This document shows positions 17,276-25,594 of a stretch of DNA of 45,754 nt, piece by piece. This DNA comes from Bacteroidota bacterium. GTDB taxonomy: Bacteria; Bacteroidota; Bacteroidia; Flavobacteriales; Flavobacteriaceae. The stretch covers positions 1-45,754 of the forward strand of contig JAQCIQ010000016.1 in assembly GCA_027592025.1 (NCBI GenBank). Direction: 5' to 3'. Every line of letters starts with the position of its first letter. Position 1 is the stretch's first letter. Under the pieces are notes generated by a model. It saw only the letters and a list, made by a program, of their open reading frames with translations, did not search any database and was not told the origin of the DNA. The position numbers and the translations under genes were made by a program.

Positions 17276-18655
17276 ATGACGAAAAATGTATTGTTAGCCC
17301 TTGCCCTGATCGTATCACTGTCCTCTTTTGCGCAAACTGACGAGGAGATGCTTCAGAAGATTTATCAAACTGCATTAACCGAAGGTCAGTCATATCAGTG
17401 GTTGGATCATCTGTCAAATAAAATCGGAAGTCGACTTTCGGGTTCTTTAGGAGCCGAGCGTGCCGTTGTTTATACCAAGGAAATTATGGAATCACTCGAT
17501 TTCGATCGCGTATTTTTACAGCCCGTGATGGTGCCGAAATGGGTTAGGGGCAATCCTGAATTTGCCTACATAGAGACAGCTCCTGGTGATACGATGAAGG
17601 TCAACATTTGTGCATTAGGAGGTTCTGTGGCCACACAACCCTCTGGGATCAAGGCGGAAGTCGTTGAAGTTTATGGTCTTGAAGATTTGAAAACTCGAAA
17701 TCGAAGTGAAATAGAGGGTAAAATTGTGTTTTTCAATATGCCCATGCCAGCCTCCAGCGTTTTAACCTTTCAGGCCTATGGGGCCGCCGTTGGACAAAGA
17801 ACGCAAGGAGCTAAGGAAGCATCAAAACTCGGAGCAGTAGGAGCCATTGTGCGGTCAATGAACCTAAGATTGGATGATTATCCTCACACCGGTACCACCT
17901 CTTACGGTGATTTACCAAAAAGCGAGCATATTCCAACAGCTGCGATTAGTACTAATGATGCCGAAAAATTGAGCAGCTACCTTAAATTAGATTCCAAGTT
18001 GAAATTTTATTTCAAGCAAAATTGTAAAACTCTTCCTGACGTTTTATCATATAACGTGATTGGAGAAATTAAGGGCAGCACTTACCCAGATGAAATTGTT
18101 TTGGTTGGTGGTCATCTCGATTCTTGGGACCTAGGAGATGGGTCACATGACGATGGAGCAGGCTGTGTCCAATCCATAGAAGTATTGCGTTTGTTCAAAA
18201 AACTCGGCATTCAACCTAAGCGAACTCTTAGAGCTGTGATGTTCATGAATGAAGAAAACGGTTTGAGAGGAGGAACCGAATACGCCAAGGTTGCAAAAGC
18301 TGAAGGGTTAAATCATATCTTCGCTTTGGAGAGTGATTCAGGAGGGTTTACTCCACGAGGTTTTAATATTGACGCAAACGCAGAGAGTTTCGCACACATT
18401 GCTTCATGGACCGATTTGTTCAAACCCTATTTGACCAATACTTTTAATTTAGGAGGAAGTGGAGCCGATATAGGTCCCTTGAAAAGACCTGGAATTGTTC
18501 TAGCGGGATTGTTCCCAGATTCTCAAAGATATTTTGACTACCATCACACTGCCATCGATACTTTTGACGCCATCAATAAAAGAGAATTGGAATTGGGAGC
18601 AGCGACCATGGCATCAATGGTCTATTTGATCGATAAATACGGCACCTCGAACTGA
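17276..18655 (+). CDS. secreted M28 family metallopeptidase
   Basis: Exported zinc peptidase, related to carboxypeptidase Q (PGCP) and other M28 aminopeptidases, 459 residues. A signal peptide covers about 1-20, ending SSFAQ. A PA-like insert lies at about 125-245. The M28 ligands are visible: H280 (GGHLDSW), D292 (HDDGAG), E326/E327 (NEENG; general base and ligand), D354 (LESDSGG) and H424 (DYHHTAIDT). There is no C-terminal secretion domain, so it is probably periplasmic. It starts 17 nt after the regulator gene and probably shares its transcript. It converges on kdsA across 27 bp without a clear terminator. Confidence 0.92.
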   Translation: MTKNVLLALALIVSLSSFAQTDEEMLQKIYQTALTEGQSYQWLDHLSNKIGSRLSGSLGAERAVVYTKEIMESLDFDRVFLQPVMVPKWVRGNPEFAYIETAPGDTMKVNICALGGSVATQPSGIKAEVVEVYGLEDLKTRNRSEIEGKIVFFNMPMPASSVLTFQAYGAAVGQRTQGAKEASKLGAVGAIVRSMNLRLDDYPHTGTTSYGDLPKSEHIPTAAISTNDAEKLSSYLKLDSKLKFYFKQNCKTLPDVLSYNVIGEIKGSTYPDEIVLVGGHLDSWDLGDGSHDDGAGCVQSIEVLRLFKKLGIQPKRTLRAVMFMNEENGLRGGTEYAKVAKAEGLNHIFALESDSGGFTPRGFNIDANAESFAHIASWTDLFKPYLTNTFNLGGSGADIGPLKRPGIVLAGLFPDSQRYFDYHHTAIDTFDAINKRELELGAATMASMVYLIDKYGTSN

Positions 18656-18682
18656 TATCTTGCGCTTTTTATCCAGTTTTAT

Positions 18683-19501
18683 TTAATTCACTGCCTTTCT
18701 AATTCTCACCAAGCGCTCTAACAATCCTTCTAACTGGTCTAGAGGTAACATATTGGCGCCGTCACTTTTGGCTTGACTTGGATCGAAATGTGTTTCAATG
18801 AAGAGTCCGTCAATATTGGTGGCTACGCCTGCTTTCGCAATCGTTTCAATAAGTTCTGGACGCCCTCCTGTGACGCCATGCGATTGGTTTGGTTGTTGCA
18901 AAGAGTGCGTCACGTCAAGCACCGTTGGAGCGAACTTCCTCATGACTGGAATCCCTCTAAAATCTACTACCAAATCTTGATATCCGAAAAATGTGCCACG
19001 GTCAGTGATCCAAGCATTCGGGTTACCGCTGTCGTGTACTTTTTGTACAGCGAAGGACATGCTCTCTGGACTCATGAACTGACCCTTTTTCAAGTTGATT
19101 ACTTTACCAGTTTTGGCTGCCGCAATGATCAAATCCGTTTGTCGAACCAAAAATGCTGGTATCTGAAGTACATCCACATACTCCGCCGCCATATGGGCAT
19201 CACTGATTTCGTGGATGTCCGTTACTACTGGAATGTCAAATGTGTTCGATACTTTTTGTAATATTTTTAACGCCTTTTCGTCGCCAATCCCAGTAAAGCT
19301 ATCCACTCTACTTCGGTTGGCTTTTTTGAAACTACCTTTGAAGACAAAAGGAATTTCTAATCTGTCCGTGGTCTTTACTATTGACTCGGCTATTCGCAAT
19401 GCCATGTCTTCACCTTCAATAGCACATGGTCCAGCTAAAAGAAAGAAATTTCCTGAGGTAGCGTGTTTTAATTTGGGAAGGGTTACTGTTGACATATGCA
19501 T
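18683..19501 (-). CDS. kdsA: 3-deoxy-8-phosphooctulonate synthase
   Basis: Condenses phosphoenolpyruvate with arabinose 5-phosphate to Kdo 8-phosphate for the lipopolysaccharide inner core. The 272-residue protein shows FLLAGPCAIEGED near the N-terminus; the cysteine (C26) in AGPC marks the metal-dependent class, in contrast to the Asn of E. coli KdsA. FKGSFKKANR (PEP site), IPAFLVRQTDL, LKKGQF, DVTHSLQQP and FIETHFDP supply the other substrate and metal residues. The start may be ATG 19501 or ATG 19495; they differ by two residues. An exact TAAATTTG lies 10-16 nt upstream. It borders the polysaccharide cluster. Confidence 0.95.
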   Translation of the reverse strand: MHMSTVTLPKLKHATSGNFFLLAGPCAIEGEDMALRIAESIVKTTDRLEIPFVFKGSFKKANRSRVDSFTGIGDEKALKILQKVSNTFDIPVVTDIHEISDAHMAAEYVDVLQIPAFLVRQTDLIIAAAKTGKVINLKKGQFMSPESMSFAVQKVHDSGNPNAWITDRGTFFGYQDLVVDFRGIPVMRKFAPTVLDVTHSLQQPNQSHGVTGGRPELIETIAKAGVATNIDGLFIETHFDPSQAKSDGANMLPLDQLEGLLERLVRIRKAVN

Positions 19502-19511
19502 TTATTTTGGG

Positions 19512-19519
19512 CAAATTTA
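19512..19519 (-). promoter_or_regulatory. -7 element of the kdsA promoter
   Basis: Minus-strand TAAATTTG (19519-19512) is an exact match to TAnnTTTG, 10 nt before the first possible kdsA start. No clear -33 TTG. Confidence 0.6.
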
Positions 19520-19579
19520 CTTGTTCTTTGCGACATGACGTTGACTAATTTTAAAATACCGCGACCTCCTAGAGTTTAT

Positions 19580-19587
19580 TATATTTA
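19580..19587 (+). promoter_or_regulatory. probable -7 element of the GNAT transferase gene
   Basis: TATATTTA matches seven of eight positions of TAnnTTTG and lies 15 nt before the proposed ATT start at 19603. This is the same spacing class as purM and the 24065-24090 promoter. Confidence 0.45.
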
Positions 19588-19602
19588 CAAAAACAATTCA
19601 CC

Positions 19603-20541
19603 ATTATCTCAATTTATCCATACAGTCAAGATCACAAAGCAATTTGGGACAAGTTTATCGATGAGATTTCTTGTGGGGTATTCTTGTTTAAGCGTGATTT
19701 CATGTCCTACCATAGCGATCGATTTATAGATAGGTCCTTAGTCATTTATAGAAATGACCAATTGTGTGCTGTTTTTCCGGCTAACGAATCCGACATGGGT
19801 ATATTTTCACATCAAGGTTTGACTTTTGGAGGTGTGCTGTGTCGTGAGACTGAGACCTTTGATGGCTTAGAAGAAATAGTCTCTTTGGTTGTGGATTTTT
19901 ACAGAAAAATGGGCTTTAAGATGCTGTATGTCAAGTTGATGCCGTCTTTTTTTGATGCTCATATTTTGAATATACAACATTTAATTTGGACCAACTTGGG
20001 CAGAATTAATTCTTACAGTGAGAAAACGATGTCTATCGATTATAAGAATTTTCGCATTCACAAATCAAAATTGAAACGGTTCAGAAAATACCAAACTTTT
20101 GGATTTGAAATTGTCAAAACTACAGATTTCCAAATTTTTTGGAATTCAGTATTGATTCCCAGACTAAAATCAAAGCACAGTGTTGATCCAGTTCATAGTT
20201 TGGATGAAATCCAAAGATTGGCCAATCAATTCCCTGAAAATATACTTCAATACTGCATCTTCAAGGAAGGTCGGATGCTTGCAGGAATTACTTTATTTGT
20301 GAATGACGGTATTGTCAAATCACAATATGGAGCCACATCAGACGCTGGCGAAGCCTGTTACGCTTTGGATTTTCTGTTTATTAGTCTGATTCAGCAATAT
20401 GATTCACTTGGATTCCGTTACTTTGACATGGGTTCGGTAAGGAGTGATTATTCTTCAGGGATTAATCAAGGTTTGTGGAAACAAAAGCAAGAGTTCGGTT
20501 GTTCAGAATACATCTTACCTCATTTTGAATTTCAGTTATGA
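19603..20541 (+). CDS. GNAT/FemAB-like acyltransferase of polysaccharide synthesis, apparent ATT start
   Basis: GNAT-fold protein of about 312 residues, similar to FemAB/BioF2-type transferases found in sugar and cell-surface clusters; likely N-acylates an amino sugar or other cell-surface substrate. The conserved N-terminus is in the open frame upstream of any usual start: I-S-I-Y-P-Y-S-Q-D-H-K-A-I-W-D-K-F, then GVFLFKRDFMSYHSDRF. Between the in-frame stop at 19570-19572 and a TTG at 19684 there is no ATG, GTG or TTG, yet the family beginning sits at ATT 19603 (ATT ATC TCA ATT), 15 nt after a -7 element. Starting at 19684 would delete part of the fold. The end overlaps the aminotransferase start by 4 nt. 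Confidence 0.8.
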   Translation: MISIYPYSQDHKAIWDKFIDEISCGVFLFKRDFMSYHSDRFIDRSLVIYRNDQLCAVFPANESDMGIFSHQGLTFGGVLCRETETFDGLEEIVSLVVDFYRKMGFKMLYVKLMPSFFDAHILNIQHLIWTNLGRINSYSEKTMSIDYKNFRIHKSKLKRFRKYQTFGFEIVKTTDFQIFWNSVLIPRLKSKHSVDPVHSLDEIQRLANQFPENILQYCIFKEGRMLAGITLFVNDGIVKSQYGATSDAGEACYALDFLFISLIQQYDSLGFRYFDMGSVRSDYSSGINQGLWKQKQEFGCSEYILPHFEFQL

Positions 20542-21647
20542 CAGTTCCGTTTATCGATTTACAGCAGATCAACTCACGTTTTGAGACTTCCCTCCAAAAG
20601 GGGTGGAGCGATGTAATGTTTAGCGGCCGCTATATATTAGGAGACCAATTGACCAAGTTTGAATTAGAATTTGCTTCCTATTGTGGAACCTCATCTGCTA
20701 TTGGCGTTGGCTCGGGATTGGATGCTTTGAGTTTAATTTTTGAATCTTACATTCATTTGGGTCGATTAAAGCCAGGAGATAAGATTTTGGTTCCAGCTCA
20801 TACCTATATCGCCTCTGTAATGTCTATTTTGAATTGCGGACTATTTCCTGTGTTGGTCGAGCCTGATTTAAAAACTTTTAATCTTGATTTTAACGACCTT
20901 GCAAGCAAATATTCTCACGATGTTAAGGCAGTTTTGGCCGTGCACATGTATGGGCAATTGGTCGATTCAGAGCGACTAATGTCATTTTGTAACAAGTATG
21001 ATTTGTTGTGTATCGAAGATGCAGCTCAAGCGCATGGTGCTAAAAATTTTAGCGCTGTTAAGGCTGGTCATATTGGAAGTGCCGCGGCATTTAGTTTTTA
21101 CCCTACGAAAAATTTGGGCGCCTTAGGAGACGGTGGGGCAGTTACCACCGATGACCAAGACCTTGAGGAATTAGTGCGTCAACTCAGAGACTATGGACGC
21201 ATTAGCAGGAGTGAGTCTGTTATTTTTGGTGTGAATTCTCGTTTGGATGAAATACAAGCCTGTTTTTTATCAGCGAAATTAAAGTCTCTCGATACCGACA
21301 ACGAAAAGCGTAGAATAATTGCCTGTCGTTACTTAGAAGAAATTGAAAACCCAATTGTTGAATTACCCTATTTTTCGAAACAACTAGACCATGTATGGCA
21401 CATCTTTGCGATTCGGTCTAACTTTCAAAAGGATATTATACATCATCTTGATAAGAAAGGAATTAGCGCGATGGTACACTATCCGATTCCAATACATCGT
21501 CAAAAGGTATTTTCTCCTTGGGCTGATTTGAATTTGCCAGTAACAGATCAAATAAGTAGAACTGAGATCAGTTTACCCATCAGTCCTATCATGACTTCTG
21601 CGCAGGTTGATCATGTGATTTCAGCTGTAAATTCTTTTACACCATGA
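20538..21647 (+). CDS. DegT/DnrJ/EryC1 sugar aminotransferase, FdtB/QdtB-like
   Basis: PLP-dependent aminotransferase acting on a nucleotide-linked keto sugar, 369 residues. K191 in FSFYPTKNLGALGDGG forms the internal aldimine; GVGSGLDAL (56-64), PAHTYIASV (86-94) and EDAAQAHGA (160-168) are the usual PLP and substrate segments. The SFYPTKNLGALGD form and the presence of an FdtA-like ketoisomerase 3.5 kb downstream suggest transfer to C3 of dTDP-3-keto-6-deoxyhexose (Fuc3N or Qui3N type). ATGA overlaps join it to the GNAT gene before it and the flippase gene after it, so all three are translationally coupled. Confidence 0.9.
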   Translation: MTVPFIDLQQINSRFETSLQKGWSDVMFSGRYILGDQLTKFELEFASYCGTSSAIGVGSGLDALSLIFESYIHLGRLKPGDKILVPAHTYIASVMSILNCGLFPVLVEPDLKTFNLDFNDLASKYSHDVKAVLAVHMYGQLVDSERLMSFCNKYDLLCIEDAAQAHGAKNFSAVKAGHIGSAAAFSFYPTKNLGALGDGGAVTTDDQDLEELVRQLRDYGRISRSESVIFGVNSRLDEIQACFLSAKLKSLDTDNEKRRIIACRYLEEIENPIVELPYFSKQLDHVWHIFAIRSNFQKDIIHHLDKKGISAMVHYPIPIHRQKVFSPWADLNLPVTDQISRTEISLPISPIMTSAQVDHVISAVNSFTP

Positions 21648-22921
21648 GTTGGATCAAAGGCTTGAAAGCAAATTTTTTATTAAGAGTTGTAAGCGCCAAT
21701 AGCTTGGTTATCGCTATTCGTTTGACGATTACTTTGGCCATTCAACGGATTTTGGCAAAATCCTTGGAAGAATATGGAATCGCTAAAATTGGAGACTTGC
21801 GCAATATTATGGCAATGTTAACGAGCTTTACTTCTATGGGCATTTTCAACGGCATGGTCAAGTTTGTGTCCCAAAACGAAAATGAGCCAAGTCAATTAAA
21901 AGAGTTGTTATCGACCTCATTCATTTTTGCCCTATTTGGCAGCTTGATTTCTTCATTGGTTTTGGCGGTTTTTGCCGAGACATTTTCAGTATGGTTTTTC
22001 GATGGACCGGATTTTGCCGATGTGTTTTATATTTTAGCCGTTATTGCTCCTGCCATTGGCCTACAACGGATTTTCAATGCCGTTGTCCATGGCATGTCAC
22101 GCGTGAAGAAGTATGCCATTATTGAGTTAGTAGCCTACATTATTTCTGCTATCTTAACTTTAGCAGGATTGTATTTCAATCATTTAAAAGGGGTGTTATT
22201 GGCTATTTCAATTGGGCCTTTAATTCAATTGTTGACCTTAGTGTTTATTTTTGGAAAGACCTTAAAACCTTTAATTACCTCTATCAAACCGAAATGGCAC
22301 GGTCATTTCGGTAACGCTCTATTGGCCTTTACGCTCATGTCGTTCGTCTCAAATATATTGCTCAATTCTGTCGAAATCTATTTGAGAGAAGTGCTTGAAC
22401 GATCCTTGAACATTAATGAAGCAGGCTATTGGACTGCAATTACCAATATTTCAAAAAATTACATGGTTTTTTCAACTGCGCTATTCAGTTTATATGTGAT
22501 TCCAAAATTCGCCAAAATAACCACTGGCTTGGACTTTAAAACAGAAGTCCTTCACATCTACAAAACCCTATTACCTCTTTTTGGTGTTGGCATGCTACTG
22601 ATTTTTGTTTTTAGAGATTTTGTAGTCCAGCTGATATATCCCAATTTTGAAGGCATGGAGCCCTTATTCAAATGGCAGCTTTTAGGCGATTTTGTCCGAC
22701 TGGCGGCCGTTGTTGTGGCCCATCAATTTTTGGCTAAAAAGATGATAAGAAGTTTTATTGCTTCAGAAATCGTGTCGATGATTCTCTTCTTTGGTTTGTC
22801 ATTAATTCTGATTCCAATTTTTGGTACCGAAGGAGTTGTTATGTCGCATTTTGTGAGATACGTTATTTATTTTGGCTTTGTGCTACTCCTCATTCAGCGA
22901 CATTTTGCAAGAACCGCCTAA
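21644..22921 (+). CDS. Wzx-type oligosaccharide flippase
   Basis: Polytopic inner-membrane protein of 425 residues with about 12 hydrophobic segments, of the MOP-superfamily polysaccharide transporter type that flips lipid-linked repeat units to the periplasm. Supporting features are the first helix with SLVIAIRLTITLAIQRIL, a FNAVVHGMSRVKKYA loop midway and the paired helices through to a short basic C-terminus (IQRHFARTA). It overlaps the aminotransferase by 4 nt. Its stop overlaps that of the convergent glycosyltransferase gene by 4 nt. Motif-level recognition is weak in this family, so the call rests on topology, length and neighbours. Confidence 0.82.
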   Translation: MSWIKGLKANFLLRVVSANSLVIAIRLTITLAIQRILAKSLEEYGIAKIGDLRNIMAMLTSFTSMGIFNGMVKFVSQNENEPSQLKELLSTSFIFALFGSLISSLVLAVFAETFSVWFFDGPDFADVFYILAVIAPAIGLQRIFNAVVHGMSRVKKYAIIELVAYIISAILTLAGLYFNHLKGVLLAISIGPLIQLLTLVFIFGKTLKPLITSIKPKWHGHFGNALLAFTLMSFVSNILLNSVEIYLREVLERSLNINEAGYWTAITNISKNYMVFSTALFSLYVIPKFAKITTGLDFKTEVLHIYKTLLPLFGVGMLLIFVFRDFVVQLIYPNFEGMEPLFKWQLLGDFVRLAAVVVAHQFLAKKMIRSFIASEIVSMILFFGLSLILIPIFGTEGVVMSHFVRYVIYFGFVLLLIQRHFARTA

Positions 22922-24057
22922 TGGTCTTTCCAAATCTTGACACTTTGTGTTGCAATCAGATGAGCGTCGTGTATTTTTTCGACAAATTGCCTTGATGCCT
23001 CGCCTATGGTCGTAATCTTTTCAGGATTTTCGACTAGTTCGCAGAGCTTTTTGTATATCTGGTTCGCGTCGGGGAGGGCGTTAATGGCAACTTCGTCTTC
23101 TTTCAATTGATAATAATCTAACCATTCTCTCTCAGCACCAGTGAACACAACCTTGCCTTTGGCCATTCCTTCCAGAGCATTATAGCCTTGGTCGTAAGCG
23201 TAGACCATGTCCAAAATGATGTGAGCGTCATTGTACGATTCTAAATATTTTTGATGTGGAAGATCTCTCACGGTTTTGATTTTAACCTTGTCCCAATGCG
23301 TCGATTTTAACTTGTTGATCGCTTCCTCAAAAATATCATTGCCCTTTTTGAAGTAATTTCTTGAATTGATGCCGTGGAATATGACAATTTTTCCAGAAGT
23401 GTCTAAACTTTGAAATTGGAGATTTTCAAGACAGATGGGATGAGGCATAAGTCCTAAATGTTTGGGGTGACCTTCCAAAGGCAGAAAGTAGTCCAAGTCT
23501 GATGAAAAAACACCTTTAATGTGATGATATACAAACTCGTGGAGCCTTTTGTGCCCTGGGCTTACATAGACTAGTGCAGGAAGAAAGTCTTTACGGGTTC
23601 CTTTTTTGTTGAAGTAGGGGGTAAGTATGCCGTATCTGTATTTTCCCTCTAAGGCAAACTTAACGCTTATATAGTCGGTTCCATTGGACAGTAGAAACAC
23701 TTTTTTATTGTGTTTAAAAATATAGGATAACAGTTTGGTTTCTGTTTTTGGAAGACAACCAAAAGGACGCTCATTAATCAACTGAACAACATCAAAATTC
23801 TTGAACTTGTCCTGATGCCTTCTGAATTGCATGGCCATATTCACGCTGTTTAAATCTATTCCAGAAAGGACATGAACAATTCGGCGTAAGTAAAACCAAA
23901 ATCCTACTTGAAACTTTTGCTTAAATAGAATGTCGGCAGGACGTTTTTTAAATCCGTCTCCATGTCCGACTAAGAGAACGTCATGACCCAACGCCAATAG
24001 TCCTTGTTTCAGATTGAAGTGTGATGCATTATATTCGCCAAGCAGCAGAATCTTCAT
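22918..24057 (-). CDS. glycosyltransferase, GT-B fold
   Basis: A 379-residue GT-B-type protein, probably adding a sugar to a lipid-linked oligosaccharide at the inner membrane face. It opens with MKILLLGEYNASHFNLKQGL, typical of the N-terminal Rossmann half. The C-terminal half contains IVIFHGINSRNYFKKG, IILDMVYAYDQGYNALEGMAKG (with the donor-site Glu) and a terminal helix after NPEKITTIGEASRQFVEKI. No family more specific than GT4-like is claimed. It is the only gene of the central cluster on this strand, transcribed away from the other glycosyltransferase (32 bp between starts). Confidence 0.8.
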   Translation of the reverse strand: MKILLLGEYNASHFNLKQGLLALGHDVLLVGHGDGFKKRPADILFKQKFQVGFWFYLRRIVHVLSGIDLNSVNMAMQFRRHQDKFKNFDVVQLINERPFGCLPKTETKLLSYIFKHNKKVFLLSNGTDYISVKFALEGKYRYGILTPYFNKKGTRKDFLPALVYVSPGHKRLHEFVYHHIKGVFSSDLDYFLPLEGHPKHLGLMPHPICLENLQFQSLDTSGKIVIFHGINSRNYFKKGNDIFEEAINKLKSTHWDKVKIKTVRDLPHQKYLESYNDAHIILDMVYAYDQGYNALEGMAKGKVVFTGAEREWLDYYQLKEDEVAINALPDANQIYKKLCELVENPEKITTIGEASRQFVEKIHDAHLIATQSVKIWKDH

Positions 24058-24064
24058 TAATGAT

Positions 24065-24082
24065 TACATTTGTTCAAATATA
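24065..24082. promoter_or_regulatory. overlapping face-to-face -7 elements between two glycosyltransferase genes
   Basis: TACATTTG (24065-24072, rightward) and TATATTTG (24082-24075, leftward) are both exact TAnnTTTG elements, separated by TT and nearly an inverted repeat. Each is 17 nt from its own start codon. The predicted start point of each transcript falls inside the -7 element of the other. Neither has a clear -33 TTG. Confidence 0.6.
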
Positions 24083-24089
24083 ACTTTAA

Positions 24090-25193
24090 ATGCACCAATA
24101 TTCAGACAAAAAGAAAGTTTGTATCGTGGCTTCTTCTCTCAGCCATGGTGGCGCACAGCGCTCTTCGGCAAGTCTTTCATATGTGTTTGATCGGCTGGGA
24201 TATGAGGTTTTTATAGCGACTGTTTTACCCGGAAACTCTTATGATTTTGCCGGTAAATTGTTTGAGATTCATAAGGTCCGTTCCACGTTTCATCCCCTTT
24301 TTACCCGCCTCAAAAAGTTGTTGGTTTTTCGTCATTTTCTCCTAAAAGAACAATTTGATTTAATCATAGATAACAGATCCAGGGTGAGCATTTTAAGAGA
24401 AATGATCGTGGTGAAATGGCTGTATCCCAGGTCAACCATCTATTTGATCCGCAATTTCAACTTTGATAGAGTATTCACTTCGAATAAAACCTTTAATAGA
24501 TGGCTTTACAAAAATCGACGTCTTGTTGCAGTATCAAAAATAGCAGCCGAAAAAGCCAATGAGGAGTTAGGCAAATCGAATATTGTAGCGATACCGAATG
24601 CCGTTCCAGAGTTAAACAGTCTATCGGAGCATAACGTGGATTCCATGGATCTTCCAAGTAAGTACATACTTTACAGTGGTCGATTGGAAGATCAAAGTAA
24701 GAACATCAAGTTACTGCTCAACGCTTATCAGTTGTCAAAACTTCCGGAGCATCAAATTGCCTTAGTTTTGCTAGGTTCTGGTCCTGACGAGGTGAAGTTG
24801 AAGCAATTGGCAAAAGAGCTCGGACTGATCGACAGCCTTGTTTGGGTACCTTTTGTTGATAATCCATTTCCAATAATCAAAGCTGCTTTATGGGTGTGCT
24901 TGACCAGCAGGCACGAAGGATTTCCACGTGCTCTCATAGAGGCGTTGTCTCTGGGAACCCCTGTAGTTTCTGTAGATTGCGAATCTGGGCCCTCTGAAAT
25001 AGTTCATCAAGAAAAAAATGGATTACTAGTTCAAAATTATGATCCTCAAGCTTTTGCGGAGGCGATGAATCGACTTATCTTTGATCAAGTGCTTTACCAA
25101 TTCTGCAAATCTAACGCCAAATCAAGTGTAGCGCATTTGTCCATCAATAGGGTCGCAGAGCAATGGCAAAATTATTTAAATCAGGTATCATGA
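24090..25193 (+). CDS. GT4 family glycosyltransferase
   Basis: Retaining glycosyltransferase of 367 residues. N-terminal acceptor half begins with CIVASSLSHGGAQRSSASL, the familiar GGAxR pattern of the family. The donor half shows PNAVPE, YSGRLEDQSKNIKLLLNAY, LLGSGPDE and the EX7E motif E276...E284 (HEGFPRALIEAL), followed by GTPVVSVDCESGPSEIV. Closest in type to N-acetylgalactosamine or hexosamine transferases of polysaccharide clusters, but the sugar cannot be read from sequence. Its stop overlaps the start of the ketoisomerase gene (ATGA, 25190-25193). Confidence 0.9.
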   Translation: MHQYSDKKKVCIVASSLSHGGAQRSSASLSYVFDRLGYEVFIATVLPGNSYDFAGKLFEIHKVRSTFHPLFTRLKKLLVFRHFLLKEQFDLIIDNRSRVSILREMIVVKWLYPRSTIYLIRNFNFDRVFTSNKTFNRWLYKNRRLVAVSKIAAEKANEELGKSNIVAIPNAVPELNSLSEHNVDSMDLPSKYILYSGRLEDQSKNIKLLLNAYQLSKLPEHQIALVLLGSGPDEVKLKQLAKELGLIDSLVWVPFVDNPFPIIKAALWVCLTSRHEGFPRALIEALSLGTPVVSVDCESGPSEIVHQEKNGLLVQNYDPQAFAEAMNRLIFDQVLYQFCKSNAKSSVAHLSINRVAEQWQNYLNQVS

Positions 25194-25594
25194 ACACACT
25201 CGACAATATCGTCCAAATAGAGATTCCAAGTCTGAAAGACCCCAGGGGGTCTTTGGCGATTATTGAAGGAGAGGTGCTTCCTTTTTCTGTAGAGAGAGTC
25301 TATTATTTGTACGATGTGCCTAGTGATGCCTATCGAGGAGGACACGCTCACAAATCTTTGGTTCAGTGTCTTGTTGCCTTGAGTGGAAGCTTTGAAGTTT
25401 TGGTCGATGACGGATTGAATCAAAGGAGGATCATGTTGAATAAACCAGATATTGGGCTTTTGATCCCTTCTGGTATTTGGCGTGAATTGGACAATTTTTC
25501 TTCTGGGTCGGTCTGTCTTGTATTGGCATCGGAGGTCTTCGATGAATCCGACTATATCCGCGACTACAACGAATTTAAAGACTCCAAGATCTAA
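25190..25594 (+). CDS. FdtA/WxcM-like sugar 3,4-ketoisomerase
   Basis: Single-cupin enzyme of 134 residues that moves the keto group of dTDP-4-keto-6-deoxyglucose to C3, the step before C3 amination. Family marks are DPRGSLAIIEGE near the N-terminus, FSVERVYYLYDVP, the catalytic-histidine loop RGGHAHK and the C-terminal LASEVFDESDYIRDYNEF. An in-frame ATG at 25163 lies inside the glycosyltransferase gene; the ATG at 25190 overlaps that gene's stop in the ATGA manner and gives the normal family start. Final 4 nt overlap the convergent GT2 gene. It pairs functionally with the DegT aminotransferase at 20538. Confidence 0.9.
   Translation: MNTLDNIVQIEIPSLKDPRGSLAIIEGEVLPFSVERVYYLYDVPSDAYRGGHAHKSLVQCLVALSGSFEVLVDDGLNQRRIMLNKPDIGLLIPSGIWRELDNFSSGSVCLVLASEVFDESDYIRDYNEFKDSKI

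Noticed and set aside
19496-19729. 77-residue plus-strand frame between kdsA and the GNAT transferase gene
   Set aside because: It overlaps the start of the transferase frame and has no family features; the ATT-started frame explains this stretch better.
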